A stretch of 34,057 nt of DNA. Source: Acetobacter okinawensis (GTDB lineage: Bacteria; Pseudomonadota; Alphaproteobacteria; Acetobacterales; Acetobacteraceae). Every line of letters starts with the position of its first letter. Within the stretch, counting starts at the first letter, position 1. Position numbers and translations under genes: made by a program. Shown piece by piece: positions 1 to 8,134 of the stretch. Below the pieces are notes generated by a model, which did no database searches, was not told where the DNA came from, and saw nothing but the letters and a program-made list of their open reading frames with translations. Location: positions 1-34,057 of the forward strand of contig NZ_JOPJ01000026.1 in NCBI RefSeq assembly GCF_002153655.1, in the 5' to 3' direction.

Positions 1-435
1 CGCACACCGCTCATGATCTATAATTTTGGTGCTTACGCCCATCTGCTGCTCTCGGAGTTCCATCAGGCCGGGGGACGCATTGTTATCCGCGCCTTCCATA
101 GCCCGGCTGATCTGGCGGACCTGCCCGAGCGTGTGGTTATCAACTGCCCCGGCTACGCTGCGCGGGATTGGTGGAATGACAAATCCCTCATTCCCATTCG
201 CGGGCAGACAAGCTGGCTCCCTCCCCAGCCCGATGCCCCTTATGCTCTGGAATACAAAGGGGTCGCCATGATCTCCAAATCCGATGGGGTGATGATCCAA
301 GGATACGACATGTATGGCCTTGGAGACATGGACGGGGTCGGGAACAGTTTTGAACATGCCGACCGTGCAGAGGCGGAAAAAGCCATTACCGTTATGGGTG
401 ATCTTTTCTCCCGTTTTCAGTCACGCAATGGATAA
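1..435 (+). CDS. FAD-dependent oxidoreductase, DAO family (3' fragment)
   Basis: Only the C-terminal part of this protein is in the window: the reading frame is open from the first base, so the true start lies upstream. The visible segment ends with the substrate/FAD-capping part of a D-amino-acid-oxidase-type flavoprotein: a beta strand reading VVINCPGYAARDW, where the FAD-domain glycine occurs, then IPIRGQTSWLPPQ, the usual 'pvrGq' strand of DAO enzymes, and a final helix that would close the Rossmann domain. The Rossmann GxGxxG itself is outside the window. The next gene, a secreted cytochrome c, begins 7 bases after the stop, so the two are probably co-transcribed and the cytochrome could accept electrons from the flavoprotein. 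That functional link is inference, and the substrate cannot be told from this fragment. Confidence 0.7.
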   Translation, partial: RTPLMIYNFGAYAHLLLSEFHQAGGRIVIRAFHSPADLADLPERVVINCPGYAARDWWNDKSLIPIRGQTSWLPPQPDAPYALEYKGVAMISKSDGVMIQGYDMYGLGDMDGVGNSFEHADRAEAEKAITVMGDLFSRFQSRNG

Positions 436-442
436 GGACGGT

Positions 443-973
443 ATGATGTTTTTTTACCCCCTTGCCCTCCGGCATTCATTCCTTGCAGCATGGGCTGTGG
501 TGTGCCTTCACCTTGCTGGAACGGCGTGGGCTGATACGCAACAGCACGCAGCCGCACATCACCAAAACAGCACCGGAACAGCTATTCCCTTTTCTGCCGA
601 GCAGGTCACCTATGGCGCGCAGATTTACGCGGGAACCTGCGCCATTTGCCATGGCATAAACCTTGAAGGCGGGCATGATGTGCCTGATCTGGGGGACTAT
701 TTTACAGCCCGCTGGGCCAATACGCCATTAGACCAACTAGCCGGATACATCGCCCGCGCCATGCCCCTTATGGCTCCCGGCACTCTATCCCCAGGCAATA
801 CAGTGGCACTTGTTGCATTTCTGTTGCACCAAAATGGTGTTCGCCCCTCCAGCAATACACCACTACCTGTGGATGAGCACCAGTTAGCCAAACTTCATTT
901 TCCGGCAGCGGGACGCGCTGCAACTGCCCGGCCGGCGTTAAATACCAGAAAAAACGCAGGAAATGCTCAATGA
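443..973 (+). CDS. Secreted c-type cytochrome (mono-haem)
   Basis: A 176-residue protein that should act in the periplasm as an electron carrier. The N-terminus has a Sec signal peptide (hydrophobic core about residues 11-27, cleavage probably after AWA at residue 30). Haem attachment is by CAICH (Cys66, Cys69, His70), and Met107 or Met110 in the MPLM stretch is the likely sixth ligand. An in-frame ATG at 428 and earlier ones exist, but AAGGA in front of ATG 443 and the signal peptide that follows decide the start. It lies 7 bases after the DAO-type flavoprotein gene and converges on the ligase gene. About 50 residues after the haem domain are low-complexity and Pro/Ala-rich. Cytochromes of this kind often serve as electron-accepting subunits of membrane-linked dehydrogenases in acetic acid bacteria; a pairing with the upstream flavoprotein is inferred from position. 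Confidence 0.85.
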   Translation: MMFFYPLALRHSFLAAWAVVCLHLAGTAWADTQQHAAAHHQNSTGTAIPFSAEQVTYGAQIYAGTCAICHGINLEGGHDVPDLGDYFTARWANTPLDQLAGYIARAMPLMAPGTLSPGNTVALVAFLLHQNGVRPSSNTPLPVDEHQLAKLHFPAAGRAATARPALNTRKNAGNAQ

Positions 974-980
974 GACGATA

Positions 981-1004
981 AGTGTCTGCTCATGAACAGA
1001 CACT
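981..1004. terminator. Possible convergent terminator hairpin
   Basis: A perfect 8-bp stem, AGTGTCTG / CAGACACT, with an 8-base loop lies between the convergent cytochrome and ligase genes. It overlaps the stop codon and last codons of the ligase gene. Neither strand has a U-run after it, so it would be a weak or Rho-assisted terminator. Confidence 0.4.
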
Positions 1005-2762
1005 CAAAGACCTTCGCCTGATTTTTCCTGACACGGTGGTAGGCAGATGCCTGACAAAGCGGACCTCCCGCAGGCCAACCCATCTACCCAACGCGTGACT
1101 GACCTGTCCGGTAATCTCCTCGCACGACGGGGGGGAGGCCGCATCGAGGGGAACCACATACGCAACAGGTCGCTGCCCTCGTAGATCATCAGGAACAGCA
1201 ACAACAGCGCAGGCATGGACTGCCGGGTGGGAGGCAATGATCTTTTCAATCTGCACGCCCGAAATCCGTCGCCCGGCAACTTTGATCACATCATCAGAGC
1301 GTCCAAGCATATGAACAGCGCGAGCAGCATCAATCATCCCCTCATCAAAGGTGCGATAGTACTGACCTGTTTCATCAAGATATACTGTAGGTGCACGGAT
1401 AGCCCCCTCCTTCCACACCCCAGCCAGACAACCGGGGGGTAGTGGCAGGGACAAGACAATTTCGCCACAGGGTTCGTGAGGAAGATTGGGCCCAATAACC
1501 GGGTTAAACCCCGGTGCGGGGCGCCCGATGTCGTTCTGGAGTGCGGCTGGTTCTTGCTCCTCCAGACCAAAGAAATGCGCAGTAATGCTCCACCCGGTTT
1601 CCGTCTGCCACCAGTGATTGACCACAGGTTTGCGGAAATAGGAGCGCGCCCAGCCCAGCAATGTGGGGTCTGCATATTCCCCGGCGACAAAAATATGGGC
1701 AAGTGCGGGCAGAATAACTCCTGACAGATGGCGACTTTCCTGTCGCATAAGCCGCATTTGTGTGGGCGTGGTAAACAGACACCTGACCTTGTAATCAGAA
1801 CAGAGCGCACGGATGGCAGAAGCTGAGGCACCACCTTCCACGATCACGCTGGTACAACCGCTGATCAACGGTGCATAAACGCCGTAGGAGTGACCGACAA
1901 CCCACCCCAGATCCGATGTGGTTAAAAACGTATCACCGGGTTTGCAGTCGTAGATCAGTGCCATAGACAAGGCCAGCGCTACAGCATGGCCACCATTGTC
2001 GCGCACAATCCCTTTTGCTGTGCCCGTCGTCCCGGATGTATGCAGGATATATAATGGGTCTTCAGAACGCAGACTGACCGGATCAACCGCAGCGGAGTGC
2101 TCCAGCGTATGGAAATCATAATCCCGCGCAGGCATAAGAGCTGCCGGGCAGGCCGGGCGCTGCACAACCACGCAGGCCAGTGGCCTGTGCTTTGCTGTGG
2201 CAAGGGCTGCATCCAGAACAGGTGCAGATGGAACAACCTTGCGCCCCTGAAAGCTGCAACTGGCGCTAATAATGACCTTTGGCGCCACATCATCAATCCG
2301 CTGGGCAAGTTCCGCCCCTGCGTAACCGGCAAAAACCACCACATGCACCGCCCCGATCCGTGCACAGGCCAGCATGGCAATGACCGTTTCAACCATTGTG
2401 GGCATAACGATCAGAACATGATCCCCCTGCCCCACCCCGAGTGAGCGCAAGCCACCGGCAAACCCGGAGACCCTACCCAGCAACTCCTGATAGGTGATGA
2501 TATGACGCTCGTTTGTTGCGCATGAATGCCATATCAGGGCAGCCTGCATGCCGCGCCCACTCTGCACATGTCGGTCCAACGCGTTATGGCAGGTGTTGAG
2601 CGTGGCACCGGCAAACCAGTCATGCCATCCGTCTGCCCGCGCGTGGCACGCAGTCACGGGTGGCTGCTCCCATGTTACGCGCCGGGCCGCATCCAGCCAG
2701 AATTGCTCTGGCTGGTTTATGGCTGCGTTGTACATGGCTTCATACGTAGTCCATGGAAGCAT
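990..2762 (-). CDS. Propionyl-CoA synthetase-like acyl-CoA ligase (ANL superfamily)
   Basis: A 590-residue AMP-forming ligase that would activate a short carboxylic acid to its CoA thioester. The phosphate-binding motif TSGTTGTAKG (residues 242-251) runs into VRDNGGHAVAL, a signature of the PrpE/ACSS3 branch rather than of acetyl-CoA synthetase. It is followed by TTSDLGWVVGHSYGVYAPL, also typical of PrpE. The adenine-binding NHWWQTETGW motif is present, and the C-terminus ends in TVSGKIRRR with the catalytic, usually acetylatable lysine. It is slightly shorter than classical PrpE (about 630). It is the last gene of the Nit1C operon, 15 bases after the flavoprotein gene and on the same strand. 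If it works with the cluster, a nitrilase-derived carboxylic acid is an attractive substrate, but that is inference; ordinary propionate or acetate activation is the alternative. Confidence 0.85.
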   Translation of the reverse strand: MLPWTTYEAMYNAAINQPEQFWLDAARRVTWEQPPVTACHARADGWHDWFAGATLNTCHNALDRHVQSGRGMQAALIWHSCATNERHIITYQELLGRVSGFAGGLRSLGVGQGDHVLIVMPTMVETVIAMLACARIGAVHVVVFAGYAGAELAQRIDDVAPKVIISASCSFQGRKVVPSAPVLDAALATAKHRPLACVVVQRPACPAALMPARDYDFHTLEHSAAVDPVSLRSEDPLYILHTSGTTGTAKGIVRDNGGHAVALALSMALIYDCKPGDTFLTTSDLGWVVGHSYGVYAPLISGCTSVIVEGGASASAIRALCSDYKVRCLFTTPTQMRLMRQESRHLSGVILPALAHIFVAGEYADPTLLGWARSYFRKPVVNHWWQTETGWSITAHFFGLEEQEPAALQNDIGRPAPGFNPVIGPNLPHEPCGEIVLSLPLPPGCLAGVWKEGAIRAPTVYLDETGQYYRTFDEGMIDAARAVHMLGRSDDVIKVAGRRISGVQIEKIIASHPAVHACAVVAVPDDLRGQRPVAYVVPLDAASPPSCEEITGQVSHALGRWVGLREVRFVRHLPTTVSGKIRRRSLSVCS

Positions 2763-2777
2763 GGTTTTGAACTCCGC

Positions 2778-4025
2778 TCAGGCTACTGGCACAGTTTTGC
2801 CGGTAATCTGACCTGCAAGCCACGCCGCATCACGCGAGATACCGGAAAATCGCCCCGAACCCCATGTATGCAGCCACGGCAGGCCAAGGAAGTAAAAGCC
2901 CGGTGCATTGGTTACCCCACGGTTCCAGAGTGGTTTGTTCGCTCCGTTGAAAACAGGCACATCAATCCAGCGATAGTCGGGACGAAAACCAATGCACCAG
3001 ATGATCGAGGTAATGCCCGCGGCTTTGAGGTCAAGCGGGATGTTTTTGCCATCGGGTTCCCATACCGGCACATAAGGCGCTTCGGTCGGGGCACTCATCC
3101 CTTCGCGGGCAATGTAGGCATCAATGGATTTTTTGATGTCGGCATTGGTCTTGTCCGCGTCGTCAAGATTATCTTTCAGGTCTGGCGCAAAATGGGCCAC
3201 TTCATCACGAATGTTTTCCAACGTGCCATGCAGGCCAACACCTTTTTGGGCAAAAAGACGCAGATCAAGATCATGGCCACCATTCCGGCCCGTGACATAA
3301 TGGTTCGTCTTGTCCCGCGCGCCGTCACGCAACGGGTGGTTATCCACCGTCAGGTCATAAAAGTGCATGTCCGCGAGCCAGTCCACAACATCACGACCAC
3401 GATAGAAGCGTGAAACACGCGGAGCAGAACCAACGCACAGGTGGAGCTTGCGCTTTTCAAGGAACAGATCCTCAACGATCTGCGCACCGGACTGGCCACT
3501 CCCCACCACCAGCACAGCCCCTTCTGGCAGTTCGGCCGCATTGCGATAGTCCTGCGAATGAACCTGATAGATGGCGGGGTCAATTGCACTGGCGTAGCCG
3601 GGAATGACGGCATCCTGATACGCGCCTGATGCAATGACGACGTGCTGTGCGTGCCATACTTCCTGACCAGCCACCACGCGATAACCACCGGATTCATGCC
3701 GTGTGATGGAGGTAACAGCGGTGTGCTCCCGCAAGGGTGGCGTAAAAGAGTCCACAAATCCTTTTACGTAATCAATAATTTCCTGCTTAACCATAAAACC
3801 GTGCGGGTCACTCCCTTTGTACGGGTGGCCGGGGAGTTCGCACTGCCAGTTTGGCGTCACCAGACAGAAATTATCCCAACGCTCATCATCCCACGAGTGG
3901 CAGGCTGTTTTTGCCTCAAAGACGATATGTTCCACCTTCTCGCGGCAAAGGTACCAACTCATGGACAAACCAGCCTGTCCGCCACCCACGATAATGACGG
4001 GGATGCTTTTTTCGTTCTGGGTCAT
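2778..4025 (-). CDS. MSMEG_0569-family flavin-dependent oxidoreductase (Nit1C)
   Basis: A 415-residue two-dinucleotide-binding flavoprotein. The FAD-binding IIVGGGQAGLS is at residues 11-21, and a second GxGxxG, VVGSGQSG, at 173-180 should bind NAD(P)H. The ASGAYQ strand near residue 132 and the late FYFLGLPWLH motif are typical of flavin-containing-monooxygenase-like proteins. The overall sequence, including DERWDNFCLVTPNW, fits the MSMEG_0569 family, which is known only from Nit1C clusters (called NitH in cyanide-assimilating Pseudomonas, as I recall). It starts 15 bases after the MSMEG_0570-type gene, with a weak AAAGA ribosome site. The likely reaction is NAD(P)H- and O2-dependent oxygenation of a pathway intermediate. 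The substrate has not been established as far as I know. Confidence 0.88.
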   Translation of the reverse strand: MTQNEKSIPVIIVGGGQAGLSMSWYLCREKVEHIVFEAKTACHSWDDERWDNFCLVTPNWQCELPGHPYKGSDPHGFMVKQEIIDYVKGFVDSFTPPLREHTAVTSITRHESGGYRVVAGQEVWHAQHVVIASGAYQDAVIPGYASAIDPAIYQVHSQDYRNAAELPEGAVLVVGSGQSGAQIVEDLFLEKRKLHLCVGSAPRVSRFYRGRDVVDWLADMHFYDLTVDNHPLRDGARDKTNHYVTGRNGGHDLDLRLFAQKGVGLHGTLENIRDEVAHFAPDLKDNLDDADKTNADIKKSIDAYIAREGMSAPTEAPYVPVWEPDGKNIPLDLKAAGITSIIWCIGFRPDYRWIDVPVFNGANKPLWNRGVTNAPGFYFLGLPWLHTWGSGRFSGISRDAAWLAGQITGKTVPVA

Positions 4026-4040
4026 GGTCGTTCTTTCGTC

Positions 4041-4328
4041 TCAGGATTTGAATGACAGGACGCGCACCTGCGCATCGGGTTGATTAAGAAAAGGCGTGCA
4101 GGTCTGACGGATAGCCTGAAGCTGCCCAAGCGCGCGGCTGCACGCAAAGCCATAGCGCGCGAGAACCCGGTCACTGGCCTGTGTCAGGGCCGTTTCTGCC
4201 TTTTGCAAAAAGTCCCGGACCGGGTAATCCTGACCGGGTGTGAAGTGGTCTTGAATAACGAGCGATGGGGAGTAGCACTCACTCTCCTTTCCATCGGGCC
4301 AACGCACGCGAAAGGTCATTTCAGGCAT
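4041..4328 (-). CDS. MSMEG_0570-family nitrogen starvation response protein (Nit1C)
   Basis: A 95-residue soluble protein beginning MPEMTFRVRWPDG, with CYSPSLVIQDHF soon after; both are characteristic of the small MSMEG_0570 family found in Nit1C clusters. There is no signal peptide and no catalytic motif I can name. The chosen ATG overlaps the end of the glycosyltransferase gene by 13 bases. A second ATG at 4319 would give an exact ATGA stop/start overlap and a protein three residues shorter, so the start is uncertain by 9 bases. The 'nitrogen starvation response' name comes from expression of cyanobacterial and mycobacterial relatives; a biochemical role is unknown. Confidence 0.85.
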   Translation of the reverse strand: MPEMTFRVRWPDGKESECYSPSLVIQDHFTPGQDYPVRDFLQKAETALTQASDRVLARYGFACSRALGQLQAIRQTCTPFLNQPDAQVRVLSFKS

Positions 4329-5497
4329 GGTGACAAAGCTCCTGAAGCAGGGACACCAGCATGCGGCAGAGCCGCCAGACGCCGGTATGCAGGAAGGTGC
4401 CGACTGGCCACGCTATGCCAGTCGAAACGGCGAGCCGTTGCAGGGCCGCTGATCTCAAAACGGGTCTGGCTTTGAGCGCTCAGGGCATGACGCAACGCGC
4501 AAACAAGTGTCTCGGGGTAGTCTGGCTGACACCAGAGTGCCTCATAAGACTGAAGATGTTCCGTGAAGGGCGGTACGGAAGGCACGACCACAGGCATACC
4601 GCAGGCCAATGCCTCAAGCGGACACAGACCAAACCCCTCCGTCTGCGACGGATAGGCCAGCACGGACGACTGCCGGTAGAGCGCGGGCATGTCCTCATCC
4701 GCGACGGTTCCCGTTATGGTTATGGCCGCCGCCAGACCGCTCTGCCTTATCCGCTCGTCACACAGATGACGATAACCGGAGTGGTCCAGCAAAGAGGCTC
4801 CCCCGGCAATAACAAGATGCAGGTCCGGGTGCTCCCGGTGCAGTACCTCAAATGCGTCAAGCAGACCCAGCGTGTTTTTACGGCGCTCGACCCCGCCGAC
4901 TGACAGAACAAGGCGTGCGTTCTGCGCAAGCGTATAACGGGCACGCAAGGCATGGTCACGCAGCTCCGGTTCTGGAGAAAATCTGGCCAGATCAACACCA
5001 TTGCCCACAACAGGCGCATGCCGCCCGTAGTCGTTCAGAATCCTGCCCTGCCAGAGTTGGCTGACCGTAAAAAGCTCGGTTGCAGTTGTCAGGCCCTGTA
5101 TCTGGCGGGCAGCGACACCGGGGTCCGCAAAGCAGTCCAGATGATGAACCGTGCGCGCAAAGCCCCCAAGCCTGCCTTCACGCACCAGTTGTGCAAGAGC
5201 GTTAGCACTAATCGGGTCCTGAGCATGCAGCACATCAAAGGACGCCGTATGCCGCAGGGCATTTGCAATTTCACCGATACGACATTCCACCAATGCTGGC
5301 AGGTCTGGCACCTGTGCTGCCGGAATGTAGTGGGTTGCACAGCGGGGCTTACGGAAAAACCCCGCTCCCGTTACATCCGGGGCAATCAGGGTTGCATCAT
5401 GCCCGGCATCACACAGGGCTTCCGCCAATGCCATACCATGCACCACCCCACCCCGCGGGTTGGTCGAATGGGTAAGAATGCCTATGGACAGGCTCAT
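4316..5497 (-). CDS. MSMEG_0565-family glycosyltransferase (GT4-type, Nit1C)
   Basis: A 393-residue GT-B fold glycosyltransferase. The N-terminal domain begins ILTHSTNPRGGVVHGMALAE, the usual acceptor-side glycine loop. The C-terminal domain has SVGGVERRKN, then TEGFGLCPLEALACGMPVV, the E-x7-E nucleotide-sugar motif of family GT4. No membrane segment is present, so it should be cytoplasmic. An upstream in-frame ATG exists at 5560, but ATG 5497 makes a perfect ATGA overlap with the stop of the preceding gene and starts directly at the first beta strand. The presence of a glycosyltransferase in a nitrilase cluster suggests that a glycosylated small molecule is an intermediate or product. The sugar donor and acceptor cannot be inferred from the sequence. 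Confidence 0.88.
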   Translation of the reverse strand: MSLSIGILTHSTNPRGGVVHGMALAEALCDAGHDATLIAPDVTGAGFFRKPRCATHYIPAAQVPDLPALVECRIGEIANALRHTASFDVLHAQDPISANALAQLVREGRLGGFARTVHHLDCFADPGVAARQIQGLTTATELFTVSQLWQGRILNDYGRHAPVVGNGVDLARFSPEPELRDHALRARYTLAQNARLVLSVGGVERRKNTLGLLDAFEVLHREHPDLHLVIAGGASLLDHSGYRHLCDERIRQSGLAAAITITGTVADEDMPALYRQSSVLAYPSQTEGFGLCPLEALACGMPVVVPSVPPFTEHLQSYEALWCQPDYPETLVCALRHALSAQSQTRFEISGPATARRFDWHSVASRHLPAYRRLAALPHAGVPASGALSPCLK

Positions 5498-6465
5498 GGC
5501 GCAAACCCCATAAGCGGTGCTTGTGCAAGGTCCCAGAATATTTCCGTCCTGTCGGCCCATGTCACATCAAGCTGCCGGGAGCCGTTACATTGACCGATAA
5601 CAGCCGCAGCAATCCCCCGTTCGTGAAAACGGGCCATAATGATGGGTGCATCCTCTGGGCGGGCCGTCAGCAGGTAGCCATAGCTGGGGAATGCGGATAG
5701 CCAGCGCTCCATTGGGGCATGCTCAGGGCGTGGAATGTTCTCAAGTGCGATGGTCATGCCGACACCAGAACACTCTGCCAGCATCAGGGCGGTTCCCAGC
5801 ACCCCGGCCATGCTGATATCCTTGGCGGCACGGCTCAGACCGTCCTCGGCTATGCGTGGCAGCAGTTCCATATCCTCGCGCAGTCGGGCTCCCTGTTGGG
5901 TGCTGCACAATGCGGAGCTGGCATCCCAGAACGGGTGCGGATCATGCCAGCGACCACGCAGGTCAATTGCTGCGATCAACACCTCGCCCGGGCGGGCATC
6001 AAAACTGGTGAGCAGACGCCGCGCACGTCCGAGAATAGCGACAGAAAGCGAGTTGTGAGTACTGCGCATGTTGGTATGCCCGCCAACAACGGGCACGCCA
6101 TAGGTGCGTGCGCCATCATGCAGCCCCGTCAGGATAGACGCCGCAGCCTCAGACGTATCGCTCCATAACGCATCCACCACAGCCACCGGACGGCCACCCA
6201 TTGCGGCAATGTCGCTCACATTCACCATGACGCCGCAATATCCGGCAAACCACGGCATGGAGCGGACAAAGCTATCCTGAAAACCCTCACTGGCCAGAAG
6301 GAGGTAACCGTCCCCATCGGGTATGGCCGCGCAGTCATCCCCCAGACGGATGGCTGCGGGGTTGTCGGGCTTAAGGATTGCCGCCGCCTGCGCAATATCC
6401 TGCTTGCCCGCAAGAGCGCGGGCGTTGCGGAGCGTATGCAGCAACGAGGTTAACATGTGCGCCAT
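5494..6465 (-). CDS. AIR synthase-like protein (Sll0787/MSMEG_0567 type, Nit1C)
   Basis: A 323-residue protein of the PurM/SelD/ThiL superfamily, whose members form an acyl- or imino-phosphate with ATP. RLGDDCAAIPDG (about residues 40-51) is the N-terminal metal/ATP-binding Asp-Asp motif, and VNVSDIAAMGGRPVAVVDALW plus GGHTNMR are the following conserved loops. AEDGLSRAAKDISMAGVLGTALML matches the C-terminal domain entry. I chose ATG 6465 because it overlaps the GNAT stop as TGATG and the KQDI helix follows soon after. ATG 6507 has a better ribosome site (AGGA) and would add 14 residues. In the Nit1C context it probably activates an amide or nitrile-derived group with ATP; this is inference from the superfamily chemistry. 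Confidence 0.85.
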   Translation of the reverse strand: MAHMLTSLLHTLRNARALAGKQDIAQAAAILKPDNPAAIRLGDDCAAIPDGDGYLLLASEGFQDSFVRSMPWFAGYCGVMVNVSDIAAMGGRPVAVVDALWSDTSEAAASILTGLHDGARTYGVPVVGGHTNMRSTHNSLSVAILGRARRLLTSFDARPGEVLIAAIDLRGRWHDPHPFWDASSALCSTQQGARLREDMELLPRIAEDGLSRAAKDISMAGVLGTALMLAECSGVGMTIALENIPRPEHAPMERWLSAFPSYGYLLTARPEDAPIIMARFHERGIAAAVIGQCNGSRQLDVTWADRTEIFWDLAQAPLMGFAP

Positions 6466-7028
6466 CACGCGACCTGCCGTATCCGGGGTTGTGGGCGCAA
6501 CAGCCATGTCTGGTCCTGCCCGTGTGCAGGGTAGCGGGATAAATCTGCCTGCATGTCGTGATGCAGCAGGCCATGCAGAATCACGCTCCCAAGGCTTTTC
6601 CAGTGCAGGCGACGGAAGAACAGTACATTCTGTTCCTGCACCTGTGCGAGGAAGCGTGTGGCTCCAAGACCATGCGCCGTACTGACAGCCATACGGATGA
6701 GTTCCGCCCCAATACGCCCAAGCTTGCGGTGCTCTGCGTGCACAGCCAGACGGGAACCGCGCCACAGGCCGGGTTCGGCCTGATGAATACGCACAGCCCC
6801 TACAATCCGGTCTGGTATCCCCGCCATGCAGCAGGCTGCGATAATAGGAATGGCAACCTGATCAATAGCGTCCCGGTCATCATTGATGAAAACCTTCTGC
6901 TCGGTGCAGAACACGTCACGGCGCAGGGCATGGTAGCCGGCACGCTCCCATGGTGTGCGCGCAAGGCGCACCACATATTCCGTGGGAATAAATGGCCTGT
7001 CTGCTACATCATCCAGGAACGTGCTCAT
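6465..7028 (-). CDS. MSMEG_0567-type GNAT N-acetyltransferase (Nit1C)
   Basis: A 187-residue GNAT-fold protein. The N-terminal ERAGYHALRRDVFCTEQKVF (about residues 28-47) is typical of this subfamily. IVGAVRIHQ (motif strand beta4) is followed by RLAVHAEHRKLGRIGAELIRMAV, the acetyl-CoA pyrophosphate-binding loop in the R/Q-x-x-G-x-G/A form. ATG 7028 is preferred over the ORF start at 7073 because it forms an ATGA overlap with the radical SAM stop. A Cys-Cys pair (AACCMAGIPD) precedes the binding strand. It would acylate an amine of a pathway intermediate or confer self-protection; which one is not known. It is translationally coupled on both sides. Confidence 0.85.
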   Translation of the reverse strand: MSTFLDDVADRPFIPTEYVVRLARTPWERAGYHALRRDVFCTEQKVFINDDRDAIDQVAIPIIAACCMAGIPDRIVGAVRIHQAEPGLWRGSRLAVHAEHRKLGRIGAELIRMAVSTAHGLGATRFLAQVQEQNVLFFRRLHWKSLGSVILHGLLHHDMQADLSRYPAHGQDQTWLLRPQPRIRQVA

Positions 7029-8134
7029 TGTTCGTAAGCCGACAGCGAGGAACAGGCACCACACCGGCCACAACCAGCCCGGATGTCTGTCGACTTCATA
7101 CCGGCTTCTCGCAGCATCCGACCCAGTGGGGCCAGAACGGACTTCATGAACTCGGCAGACGGCGGCGCATGGTTTTCAAGCGGGGTGCCGGAAATGGGCA
7201 CAAATGGCACCACAAAAGGATACACCCCGAGGGCAATCAACCGTTCAGCCAGAGCCAGAATATCCGTGGCGCTGTCACCAAGACCAGCCAGAATATAGGT
7301 ATTGACCTGCCCGCGCCCAAAAACAGGTACAGCCTGCGCAAAAGCCTCCATGTAACGGGTCACGCTAACCGTAGCCTTGCCGGGCATAATCCGCTCCCGC
7401 ACGGCTTGCGTTGCGGCCTCAAGATGCATGCCCAGGCTGTCGGCGCCTGCATCACGCAGTCTCTGAAACCACGAATGATCGCGTGGTGGCTCGCACTGGA
7501 CCTGAAGCGGCAGGTCAACCGCAGCCCGGATGGCACGTGCGGACTCTGCCAGCACGGCGGCTCCCCGATCAACCATGTTTGGCGTGCCGGTTGTCAGCAC
7601 CATGTCTCGCACACCGTCTAATTCCACGGCGGCTTTTGCCACCTCTGCCAATTGTGCTGGTGTTTTATAGGCGATGGTCCGCCCGGCTTCCAACGATTGA
7701 CCGATGGCGCAAAACTGGCAGGAGGTGCGCCGGTCCGCATACCGGATGCAGGTCTGGTGCACCGTGGTTGCCAATGTGTCGCGCCCATGCAGCAAGGCAA
7801 TTTTCCAATAAGGAATACCATCTGCCGTAGTAAGCCCATAAAAACGCGGAGCGGCCGGAAAATGGATGGTGCCGAGCAATTGCCCATCGCGCACCAGCAT
7901 GCTGGCACCATTCTGGTCCGGCTGACTGGCCTGAAACGGGGAGCGCCGGGCTCCAGACGTAAAGACCGGGACCATGATCGTCTGCCCCGCAATGGTGATT
8001 GTCTTGTGATCCGATGGACCTGCACCACCTTTACGGGTCATGCCGCCTGTGTACTCGCCAATCTGCAGGCCAAAGGACTGTAGGTCCGTAACCAGCTTGC
8101 GGCCAAAAACCGTGCCCAGTGCTGGAATGGTCAT
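7025..8134 (-). CDS. MSMEG_0568-family radical SAM protein (Nit1C)
   Basis: A 369-residue radical SAM enzyme resembling the biotin/lipoate-synthase-like branch. The cluster-binding cysteines appear as Cys129, Cys139 and Cys142 ([18 protein letters not shown]), a C-x9-C-x2-C spacing rather than the standard C-x3-C-x2-C. TTGTPNM near residue 193 is the GGE-like SAM strand region, and QVQCEPP follows. A second cysteine set, Cys355, Cys358 and Cys361 (CGRCGAC), lies at the extreme C-terminus and could hold an auxiliary Fe-S cluster. The start is ATG 8134, overlapping the nitrilase stop as ATGA, not the 43-codon longer frame. It is probably cytoplasmic. The reaction in the Nit1C pathway is not established to my knowledge. 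Confidence 0.9.
   Translation of the reverse strand: MTIPALGTVFGRKLVTDLQSFGLQIGEYTGGMTRKGGAGPSDHKTITIAGQTIMVPVFTSGARRSPFQASQPDQNGASMLVRDGQLLGTIHFPAAPRFYGLTTADGIPYWKIALLHGRDTLATTVHQTCIRYADRRTSCQFCAIGQSLEAGRTIAYKTPAQLAEVAKAAVELDGVRDMVLTTGTPNMVDRGAAVLAESARAIRAAVDLPLQVQCEPPRDHSWFQRLRDAGADSLGMHLEAATQAVRERIMPGKATVSVTRYMEAFAQAVPVFGRGQVNTYILAGLGDSATDILALAERLIALGVYPFVVPFVPISGTPLENHAPPSAEFMKSVLAPLGRMLREAGMKSTDIRAGCGRCGACSSLSAYEQ

Noticed and set aside
5494..6765. AIR-synthase-like protein with a 100-residue N-terminal extension.
   Set aside because: The extension is Trp/Arg/Pro-rich and runs opposite-phase to the GNAT gene, typical of an overlapping-frame artefact; the superfamily fold begins after ATG 6465.
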